From: Dendrobium chrysotoxum
Lineage: Eukaryota > Streptophyta > Magnoliopsida > Asparagales > Orchidaceae
Assembly: GCA_019925795.1 (NCBI GenBank)
Contig: CM034305.1
Coordinates: forward strand, 90,928,433-90,992,432
Length of the DNA: 64,000 bases
Reading direction: 5' to 3'
The position numbers were made by a program, and so were the translations under genes. Shown piece after piece: positions 10,742 to 22,900 of this stretch (position 1 is the first letter of the stretch; each line of letters begins with the position of its first letter). The notes under the pieces are model-generated. The model had not been told where the DNA came from, searched no databases, and saw only the letters and a list, made by a program, of their open reading frames with translations.

Positions 10742-13700
10742 CTGCTCCAAATAGCAGGAACATTTTGATCATTCAAAGACATTTAGTCAAAAAAATTAAT
10801 ACATTTAAACAAGTTTCCATTGTTACCATATTAAATCACCTTCTTGTCACATGTTGAATTTGAAAATAACCAAAACTCATTTAACAGGAAACATGCAGTC
10901 TAGATAGGAGGGCTTTTTTTCTAGACTGAAAGATCAAGCCAATCAAAGAAGATCCCTTTAAAGTACGCAATAATAATACAGCCTGGTGCATGGAAGAGAA
11001 GCTAAAACTTGTCTTTCACCATTTTTAGCGTACAACTTTCAAGTATCCACAAAAGAATTCCATCATCTTACAAGTCTACATTGCAGATTTTTTCATTCAT
11101 CAAGTAAAAAATGACATGATGGCATACCATTCTCCTTCTAAAAGTATTAAGCTGCTACATGCCGGGAAGACCGTATGAAAGAACTATATATATATATATA
11201 TATCTACATTGCAGATTTTTTCATTCATCAAGTAAAAAATGACATGATGGCATACCATTCTCCTTCTAAAAGTATTAAGCTGCTACATGCCGGGAAGACC
11301 GTATGAAAGAACTATATATATATATATTTCCAATACAGTCTATAAAGTCACTAAGTGATCTCTATTTTCTCATAAGTTTTTAATGCTAATAACTTTCTTG
11401 TTAAAAGGTAACTTACATGAGAACTAAAAGGCCCAAAAAAGACAACTACTACAGTGTCCAGTCTCTCCAAAGTGACTCAATTCACTGAGAAAATTTCTAC
11501 AGCATCCAAGTTCATTTAAAGAGCGAGTCCTATGTTTCCAACCATGCAATTGATTATTCACTGCATCTTAAGAGAAAAAGAATAGTTAAGCACTTTGAGA
11601 ACTAGGACCTCATTATTAGCATCAGAATATTGACAATGGTGAGATTTACTTGTCAGGTTTTGCTCAACATAATTAGATTTGAGGACATGGTTCTGCAGAG
11701 CAGGCAGCAAATTAAAGTAACTAAGCAATCTAAATCACAAAACACAGAGTAAGCTCATCCTTTAGAAACCATCAGTGTCATAATATGATGGCCAGCTTTT
11801 AGACGAAAGACTAGTGGAGGTTAAAATGTGAATTTTGACACAACTTATTGGTATGAAATAGGTTCCGATCTATTAGAAGAAAGTTGGTATAATCACCAAA
11901 CATATCTACTTACCAATATAAAAAGTATCCATCAGGATGTCATTTAAGATAATGTCTTAAAACAAACCTTATAATTGTGTATGGAACACCAGAATCCGCC
12001 AGATATTGCTCTGCCTTCCGCTTCCACACCTGCAAACACAAATTTAAATTACAGCACAAAGTTATTCATTAAAGATCATTATCCAATAGCCAGTCAAGCC
12101 ATTCATAACATTGCACTTAACAGTGCTTTGAAAATACAATTAGTACCAATTGTTATTGTCCCATGCTTCTAATATCTTGTGTAAAAACCAGTAACATGAG
12201 AAAGAAGACGTAGATAGAAACAGGAAAGAACTTTCTACAGCTGAGATAATCTTGAGTAATGCCAATGATAACTTTTGTCTATTCCGTTGGAAATAAAAAA
12301 AATATCCACTACTCATCAACAGACAAAAGAGCTGCAACTAACCAAAAGTAAATAGTAATTCGGACTGAATGATCAAAAGGCAAAAATATAATAAAAAATG
12401 AGGAAAAATTTTAAAAAGAGCTTAAGCTAAAGTTAATTAGGTGAAAGAAGCTTGATTCGGAGAAAATTAAAAAAAGCGCAAAAGCACAATAATTTTGCGC
12501 ATTCGTTTGAAAATGCAAAAAAAAAAATTACTAATACTAAAAAAAGCATAATAAGTAATATGATTTTGAGTATTCTAGCCAACAGTTTTTTTTCCTCCTT
12601 TACACGTTGCACTGTAGGTTAACAAGAGAAGTCACGCAAAGCAATTTGGGTCACGAGAGGATTCATGCCAGTCCACATGGGAGGGAAAAAAAAAAAAAAT
12701 GATGCCGCACTGTGCATCAATGTTCATTCTGGAGCTATAAAAAGCACTAGTGTTTAGAACAGAAGGCTTAGATGGCTCATTTTCAGAACTTTACAGTGTT
12801 TTAGGTGAGTACACTTTTTTTTTATACGAATAATATTTTTCTTTTATATGAAATTTGAGTTTAAATATAATTAGATTATTTGTTTATTGTCCTAATTTTT
12901 TTACTAAGATACAAAATAATTGATTAAGAAAATTTATATTAAGTCTGTCAAATTTGGCTAGAGTTAACTTGCTAAGGCATATTATTTATATATAGATATC
13001 ATGTTATAAGGCCTTTCTGATTTAAAGTTCTATAGATTTGTCTTATTTTTATATTATCTAATTAAAATATTGGATAAAAAATCATTTAAATTGATATTTA
13101 AAGTTAAAAATCACAATTAGCTCACTAAATTAGTGTTGAAAGCTATATCAAGCTATTTAATCGAATCCTCATTTTTTAAACACCCACTATATTTGCATCA
13201 TAATCAATAAGGGCTTACACACATTTGTCTAATAAGATAATGCCATGCAAGCTGTTAGCCAACATCATGGACGGATGCGGGCTAAAAAGCTAGTATTTGA
13301 GACTAGAATGAGAATAAGAACTTTGAATATAAATTCTCTTAAAGACAAATTAATGAAATTAAAAGATATTATGATCCACAGGAAGATAAATATTATATCT
13401 ATATACATTCAAAAAACTAAATGGGTTGAAGAGAAGGCTAAAAAGATTGATAGTTTAGTATTTAAATTATGATATTCTGATAGATGTTATATTAGAAATG
13501 GTGTAGATGTGATTATAGATAAAGATTTGAAAGATAATATTATAAAAATTAATAGAATTGAAGATAGAATAATAACTTTACAGATTATTGTTGATGCTAA
13601 AATTATTAATATTATAAGAGTTAATGCTCCTCAAATAGGTTTTAATATATTTTTAAATTAAATTTTTTGTAATGATTTAGAAGAATTAATATAAATGATA

Positions 13701-13906
13701 CTTCTTGAAGAAATTTTTTTTATTAGAGGAGCTTTAAATGGACATGTTGATAGAGTAATAGAGGATTTTAAAAACATTCATGGTGGCTATGAATTTGGAG
13801 TGATTAATGAAGGTGGTAGGACCGTATTAGATTTTACTCTAGCTTATGATTTTGTAATTGCTAATATCCTATTTAAGAAAAGAGATAAGCATTTTATCAC
13901 TTGAAA

Positions 13907-13957
<51 letters not shown>

Positions 13958-16900
13958 CTTGTATTATTATTTTCTTATAAAAATATATATATCATTTAGA
14001 TTGTAAAGACTGTAAAGTTATTCCGATTGTTTTCCTAGAATTAAATGAGGGCATTTAAAGAATGCTAGCAAAAATATTTTTAAGAACAAAATTCAAGATC
14101 TCAGAATTTTGGCTATGCATGAAGAAGCTAATATTATATGGGAAAAAAATCAATAGTGATATTAAGAATGTTGCAAAGTATGTGCATGAAGCATCAAAAT
14201 AAAAAACTCTTAATAATAAAAATAATTGGCGGTGAAATTAAAATGTGCAAGAAAACATAAAAATAAGAAGCTTTGTTATAAAAATTAATGTAGATGTAAA
14301 AGCTCAAAAAATTATGAAAGATTTGGTGGGGCCTCTAAAGAGTCTAAGAAAGCAATATGCAATGTAAAAAAATTAGTTTTTAATGATTTATATAATAGAT
14401 TAGATATTAAAGATGTGGGAAATGTATATATAAGTTAGCCAAGCAAAGAGATAGGAAAGGTAAGGATCTAGTTCAAGCGAAGTGTATTAAGGATGAAGAT
14501 CAAAAGTATATTTATTACAATAAAATATTCAACATAGGTGGATGGGATATTTTGGTAAGTTTTTAATGAAGATTATGAGAATAAGATTAATTTTAGTAAT
14601 CATAACACCCAAAATGAAAATAGATATTTTTATTTTTATCATCGTATTAGTAAAACTGAAGTTAAAAATGCTTTAAAGAAAGTGAAATATGAAAAAGTTG
14701 TTGGACCTGATTATATTCCAATAAAGCTGTGAAAATGCTCAAGAGATGAAAGAATTTCTTGGCTTACAAAAATTTTTAATATTATTTTGAAGATTAAAAA
14801 GATGTCATATGAGTGGAGGAGTATGTTGGTTTTTATTTTTAAGAATAAAGGTGATGCACAAAAGTGTGCAAATTATAGAGGAATTAAGTTAATGTGCCAT
14901 ACATTAAAATTATGGGAGAGAGTAATTGATCATAGGTTATGACGTGACACTAATGCTTCTCAAAATCAATTTGGATTCATGTCGAGTGTCTACCATGGAA
15001 GCTATATATTTACTGAGAGGTTTGATCGAGACATATAGAGATAATAAGGAGGATATTCATATAATATTTATATCTAAATTAATAAAAATAAGATAGTTTG
15101 GTCACATAAAATGTCGCCTTTAACGAATGTATCTAAGGCAACTCCCTCTAATCTCAACTGAAATAGAAATATCAATATGAAAAGAGAGAGTCACCTTAGG
15201 GTCACATAAAATGTCAGCGTTCCAATGACCCAGCTAGGAGAGTAAATGTATTAGATTTGGCATATGTTAAGAAAGGCAAAGATAGACTTAAAAAAATGGT
15301 TAGAAAGTATTAGAAATGATCTTTTTTTTATTAAATTTAAATGATAATTTGACTCTTAATAGGACAATTGAGAAAAAAAAATTCATGAAGCCAACTTTAG
15401 GCAGAGAGATAAAGGCTTAATGTTGTTATTGTTTACATTGTCTTATTAACATTTGTCCAACATTAGGAAGATAAACATTAAAAGATCAAAATTTTCATTT
15501 GCAATTAAAAAAAAAGTAACAACTAAAACCAAGGTTGTAAAAACCAGACAGGAAATAAAACCAGAAATTAGAGAGGTTCAAGGTTCAATGATTTGACCAG
15601 GGTTGAGCCGGGGTCGAATCAGATGGCATAATAAATATTAAAAATATTAAAATGATAAGATAATGATGTAATAATTATGTAATAATATAATTTTGGGACT
15701 AAAAAATAAATAAATTCATACATAAATAATATATTCAATAATTCTAAATATGGTTTGACCAGGGTTGAGCTGGGGTCAAATCAGATGACATAATAAATAT
15801 TAAAAAAATTAAAATGATAAGATAATGATGTAATAATTATGTAATAATATAATTTTGGTACTAAAAAATAAATAAATTCATACATAAATAATATATTCAA
15901 TAATTCTAAATATAAATATAAATAATTATTAATTCATATATATTTAAAAATAAATAAATTACTAATTTTAAATTTAAATGTAAATATCCTAATAATTAAT
16001 TTTAATTCATATTTAATAGAAATTTAGTTCATATATAAATATATAAATTTAACATAAATAATTGCTAATTTATGTTATATATTGAAGCATAATTTACACC
16101 TATAAATTATATATATTTTTTACATTATAAAATTATATTTATAAATTCAAACTAGATTATTAATAATTTAAAATAGATAAAAATTTAGTTTTTATATTAT
16201 ATAATTACATAGCTAAATAAATAAAATTAAATATCATTAACTAAAAAATAAATATGAATTACATTATAAAAATTAATTAAAAGTTATGTTTAAAAATATG
16301 TAGTTTGTATTGTGAACATGAGAAGCTCACTTTAGTTCTTTAGTCCCACATCACATGGATTAGGGGTGTAAGTGAGCCGAGCCGGCTCAAGCTCGACTCA
16401 TTTATGGGCTCACAAGCTGAGCTTATCAAGCTCACGAGTCGAGCTCGAGCTCATACTCGAGCTCGTTTAGTAAACGAGCTCGAGTTCGAGCTTGACGAGG
16501 CTCAGCTCGTGAGCTAGTGAGCCGGCTCGAATAATTATTAAAATTTTCAAATTAATTTTATTTTATTTATTAAATTTAAATATTTAAAAGAAGTAATAAT
16601 AAATGCTAAAGATATTTATTAAATTTAAAATTTTTAAATTCCGCCTAAATTTTAAAAAATCTCACCTAAATTTAAAAATCCCGTAGAGGCTCGCAAGCTG
16701 GCTTGAGCTCATTTGCTGTGGGACAAGCTCAAGTTCAAGCTTGCCTTTTAATCTCGAGTTCGAGTCGACTATATATCTAACGAGCCGATCTCGATAAGGC
16801 CACTTCTCGACTCGACTCGACTCGTTCACACCCCATAACATAGACACTTTCGGTTAGTATTATTTAACCACCGATTTTTAAAAATCGAGACTTGTCCATA

Positions 16901-19900
16901 GATTTGGCGATCGAACAGCCAGTTTGAATCAGTTTTAGCCGGCTCATTACAAAACTCATTCTAGATCTTTTACTCCCACATCACCTGAACACTTTAGGTT
17001 AGTATTATTTATAACTTTATATAGCCTTTTATAAATAGAATGAACAAAGAAGTTACATGGATGATAATGTCATGTGAATAAGCTTTGTTGGAGCTTATTT
17101 TAAAATTGATTATTATAATAAATTTAAAATCATTTCAAATTTAAATTTAATAAATTTAATTTAATTTAATAAATTTATTTTAAAAATTTTAATTATACAA
17201 AATAGATAGTTATTGAACCGACAAGTTCTTAAAAATCGGGACTTATTCATCGGTTTGGCAGTCGAACCGTTAGTTTGCATCAGTTTTACCCAGTTCATTG
17301 CAAAGCTGGTTTTAGAGAAAATGATGAGGACATCCGACAGTAGAAAGTTTATCAGAGAAGTTAATATGATTTTAACTGATGACATCATTTCCATGAAAAA
17401 GGGTGGACGAAAAAGGTATTTGGTAAGGTAGAGAGATAAACCAAAGACAGAACACTTGGTTAGAGCGCGAGGAACTTCAGCGGATTGATCCTGATACATT
17501 AGAAATCTATGAGAGCACCCGGGATGCGTACTCGACGGAGTCGAGCTCTTTTTCATCCTGGGAGAACGATGAGGACATCCGACCATGGAAAATTTATCAG
17601 AGAAGGGGCCGAAGATCTACGGCCATGATTGGACCACTTTATTTTTTAGCTTTTAGTTGTATTTGATTTATTTATGTATCTTTTCCGTTTTTACCCTCAC
17701 TGAGACATTTTTATCATTAAACATATCATTATATTTTGTTATTTATAGGTCTCTCCTCCTCTTTGGAGAGGATGATGATTATAATGATTAAAATTTCCAA
17801 CACTTGTGTTCTTGGAGAGTTGTGAGAGTGGAAATCCCTAGGTAAGGACAAAGTACTATCCATCATTCGCAGGAAGCGTCCGGGCTCGTGGTCCATCTCC
17901 TCCACCAACTTCCTCTCCTTCTTTCTCCAAGCCGTCACCCCCATCCTCCCCTTTTCTCTCTTGGCCGAAATTCCACACCCAAGCCTAGGCCGACTCCACC
18001 CTCCCCTCTTCTCCCTTGGCCGAACTCCACACCCAAGCCCTAGGCCGACCCCACCCACTCGCTAGCGTCCTCATCCCTCCCTTTGGATTCAAGATTTCAA
18101 ACCTAGCATTCAAATACTTTCCTAACTTAACTCCTTTTAAACTTGGAAGTCATTTAAATTCAGATTCAAGAGAATTTGAATTTGAAATTTATTTCCTAAA
18201 TGAGAAAAGTTATTTTAGGAAGGTTCCTCTATTCATGTTATTTCAAATTCAAATAGGGCTTGCCTTAAATTTCCTTTCCTCAATTAGCATCCTAAATTTG
18301 GCAACTCCTTAATTCCGCTAATTAATCCCATCTTCCCCTTCCCATTGCCGCCCCTCTCCCTCTCTCTCTCCATTATGATCCTTCCAATTTAAGTTCCCCA
18401 AATCAACCCCCATTAAGGCTCCCCCCCCCCCTCTCTCTCTCCTTATTTGAGGGCCATTCAAATTCAAATCTCCCCCAATTCCTCCTCCACTTAAAGCAAC
18501 CATTAATTCCTACTTCAATCCCACCTAATTCTTGTCCTAATTGGCATGCCACCTAACAAGAATTCAATTCCAGGATTTTAATAATTGCTGGAATTAAAAT
18601 TCAGAATTTTCTATTTGCTGCCTTTCCTTATTCTTCACCCAAATAAGGAATTAAAAGGGTGCCCTAGGGCCAGCCATAACCTCCTCCCTCTTCTCTATAC
18701 TCAAGCTCCTTCGCTCGATGTTTTCACCTAAGAAGGAGAAGTGAATTCACCTCCCTTGGCCGGCCACCTTCAAATCCTTTCGAACACTTTAATCCCTTGA
18801 CGACTACAAGGAGTGTTTGCTTCAAAGCGAACCCACAGACGATCATCGTCCGGATCCCGAAGAACATTGGAGCGAAGTTTAGAAGCTTGAAGAAGGTGAA
18901 CTCTCCTACGAACCTTTTTATCTTCTAACTCCTCGATTATGGCATCATTGAAATTGTGAAAGCTTCTCTGCCTAACCCTCTAATATGAGCATATGTGAGG
19001 GATCTTAATAGTAACTATTCTAATTGTTAATCGAGGGATTTCCTTTAAAAACCCCATGTTACGCAAAGCTTGATTTGATTTGATTATTTTGTGCTCCTCA
19101 CATTGTCTTATAACCAATTGCCTAAGCTTAATCACTGCTTTATTGTTTTTAATCTTTTGTTTAAGTCGTAGGAAGTTGAATAATTGATATTGCTAATTCA
19201 TAAGCGTGTGATTCCAAAAGTTAATAGCATCACATGTTCATATAGTTCTACATCATCTGGTATCAGAGCATGGTTGCATTTAGATGCCTATTAGAATTTC
19301 TTTATTACATGTTTAGCATCTAAATCGCATCCTGCATATGCCAAAATTACTTGCTTGTGTTAGCATATTACTTTCTTTCAGTTGGCATAATTCTGAGTCA
19401 CCTTTAGACGTAAGATGGACCCAGAACAAATTCATAGGACCTTAGATCTTTTGGTGAGACAAATGATCACGATCAGTCAACAACTTAGGAAAAATCAAGC
19501 CGACATAGCTGAACTCTGCCGCCAAACGATGGAACGGTTTGATACACTAGATCGAGTCAGGAATCACCCAACACTTTATACATCTTCTAGGCCTCATTCC
19601 ATATATGGGGATGACACCATACCTGATGAGGGACACCCTCGTGCCCGTTATCTAGCTCCCCAGTACGGTTACGATCTTAATAACGATCTCGATATACCTC
19701 TGTTGAAAAACATTAAGGTCAACACCACGACTTTTGATGGTACTCTTGATCCCCAGCTCTTTCTAGACTGGATCAAGAGCATGGATAGTTTCTTTAAGTG
19801 GTATAATATATCTGAGGCTAGAAATGTTAGGTTTGCTGAGATGAAGCTCATTGGTAGGGCCAACCAATATTGGGTCAATCTAGAGAGCCTTAGGGAGTCC

Positions 19901-22900
19901 CGCAATGAGTTCGCTATCACTGATTGGACTTCTATGAAGCGCGAACTCAAATAAAAAATACCTCCCTCCCTCATACTTTCCTAGGCTCCTTGATAGGTAG
20001 AATAGGTTGATCCAGGGCAGTAAACCCGTAAAGGACTACATTGCAGCTTTTGACGATTACATTATTCGCTGCAAGGGGGAGACCTCGACTACCCCCGTCA
20101 AATTTTGTCCATGTTCTGTAATTGATTGCGTGAGGACCTACGCAATGAGTTGTTTTCCCGGAGCGTCACTACACTAGAGAGTGCATACAGTCTTGTCTTA
20201 GACCTTGAGGAGACCCGTTCCCAGCACCCTGGTCGACACCAGGATGCTAGACCTCCCTATAGACCTTCCAGTGGTTCGGCCCCACACCACTCTGCCACAT
20301 GGCCGGACCCCAGGGAGCACTAGCCGACCACCCTCAGGTCCTCCTACGCCCCATTCTGACTTTAGGGGCAAATCTCCAACCCCGGATACACCTCGATCCC
20401 ACCCAGGGACCAAGTGCTTTCGGTGTCAGGGGAATGGACACATCTCCTCCCAGTGTTCTAGTCCTTATAAAGTCACAATTATTGAAGAATTCACTGAGGA
20501 TGAGTTTGAGCCCGAGGTTGAACAAATTCACCAGTTTGATGTTGAGGGTGAATTCTTTGAAGAGGAAGATGACACTGCTGTCATCCACTGTTTACAAAAG
20601 GGGGGCACCTCTCCCATCTACGTGGTGAGATCTGCACTGTCACACCCTGTTACCATTGATGACTGGCGTAGGATCTCGATCTTTCACACCTACACCAAAT
20701 AAATGATAAAAATTGCAAAGTCATCATGAATAGTGGCAGTTGCATCAATGTTATCTCCTCCAGCATGGTGCCTAGGCTTAGTTTGTCTGCCGTTCCTCAC
20801 CCTAATCCCTATAAGATAGCCTGGGTCAACTCCACTGCCTTAGAGGTGAAAGAGCGAAGCCTCATACACATCTCCTTCACTGACTATAAGAAGAATGTGT
20901 GGTGTGATATTCTGACAATAGATGTGGAATAGATCATTCTAGGGCATCCTTGGCTCTTTGATAATGATGTCTACATCTATGGGCGTTCAAACACCTGTGT
21001 GTTTGAATATGCAGGCTAGAAGATAAAGTTACCGCCTACATAGCCCAGGGTTAAGGATGACCCCAAACCCATTCTATTCAAGCCTAAGAAAGGGCTAAAC
21101 CTTGTGACAGCCAAGGTCCTGGATTCTGAAATAGCACAAGGCGCACCCCTGTACGCCTTGGTTGGCCGTGAGAATTACCTTGAGTCTGATGAGCCTATTC
21201 CTCAGGAGGCACAGCCCATACTGAGTGACTTTGCTGATGTCTTCCCTGATGATCTCCCTAATCAAGTACCTCCACTAAGAGATATTCAGCATGCTATTGA
21301 TCTCATCCCCAGAGCCTCTCTTTCCAACCTGCCACACTACTACATGAACCCCATGGAACATGCTAAAATAAGGAAATAGATGGATGAGTTACTGCAATGG
21401 GGCTACATAAAAGAAAGCTTCAACCCCTGTGATGTACCCACCCTTCTTACACCGAAGAAGGATGTACTTGGAGAATGTGTGTTGATAGCCGTGTCATCAA
21501 CAAAATCACTGTTAAATATCATTTTCTTATCCCGAGGTTAGACGATATGCTTAACATGATGACAGGAGCCACCCTATTCTCCAAGATTGACTTTAAGAGT
21601 AGTTACCACTCTATCCAGATCCGACCCGGTGATGAGTGGAAGACTGCCTTTAAGAACAAGGATGGTCTATACGAGTGGATGGTCATGCCTTTCGGGTTGA
21701 GTAATGCCCCGAGTACGTTCATGAGAGTCATGACTCAAGTGCTGCGCCATTTCATGAGTAAGTTTGTCGTAGTCTACTTCAAAGACATTCTTATCTATAG
21801 CCATTCCGTGAGTCAGCACTTAGACCACTTGAGGCAGGTCTGTGAGATCCTAAGAAAAGCGCAACTTTATGCTAACCCTAAGAAATGCACATTTCTTGTT
21901 GATCGTGTGATTTTTCTGGGCTTTATTGTGTCAGCCCAAGGGGTCTCTGCAGACCACGAGAAGGTGAGAGCCATACTTGAATGATCCGTTCCTCAAAACA
22001 TCCGGGAAGTTCGCAGCTTCCACGGCTTAGCCACTTTTTATAAGAGATTTATTAAGAACTTCAGTACTATTATATCTCTTATCACCGACTGTTTTAAGAA
22101 AGGGGACTTTCACTGGACCCCAGCTGCCACCAGAGCCTTTGAAGAGATAAAAAAAAGAATGGTGGAAGCCCTAGTGATGAGACTTCCTGACTTCTCCAAG
22201 GTCTTCGAAGTTACCTGTGATGCTTCGGGGGTTAGAATTAGAGGAGTGCTGTCCCAGGAAGGTCACCATGTTGTCTACTTTAGTGAGAAACTGAATGATA
22301 TCCGGTACCGCTATTCCACATATAACAAAGAATTCTACGCAGTGATTCAATCCCCACGATATTGGCGACACTATCTGCTCTCGTAGGAGTTTGTCATCTT
22401 TTCGAATCACGAGGCTCTTCGTTATATCAACTCCCAAAAAAAGTTGAATGCACACCATGGCCGATGGCTATAGTTCTTACAGGAGTACACTTACACCCTT
22501 AAGCACAAAACGGGAGTTGAGAATAAAGCTGCTGATGCCCCCAGTCGTCGTATGATGACTACTACTGAAATGAGAGCAGAAGTCATTGGGTTTGAGCAGG
22601 TCAAAGAGGACTACTTGAAATGCCCCAACTTCAAGAAGATCTACTCCCTTTTGTCCACAGGCAGCACGCGCCTAGTGGATGATTTTCACCTTGAAGATGG
22701 ATACCTGTTCAAAACTCAGAAGCTTGCATTCCAAGTACTTCCCTTAGGGAATTCCTCGTTTGGGAACTTCACGCCGGAGGCCTCACCGGACACTTCAGTC
22801 GTGATAAAACTATTGAGACTATAGAGTACCGTTTCTTTTGGCCTAGCCTAAAGAAAGATATGGGTAAGATGGTTAGTAGATGCCACACTTGTCAACAGGC

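Noticed and set aside
18016..18312. Plus-strand ORF of 98 codons between LINE and CRM gag
   Set aside because: It is inside the CRM LTR and its counterpart in the other LTR is not preserved as a frame.
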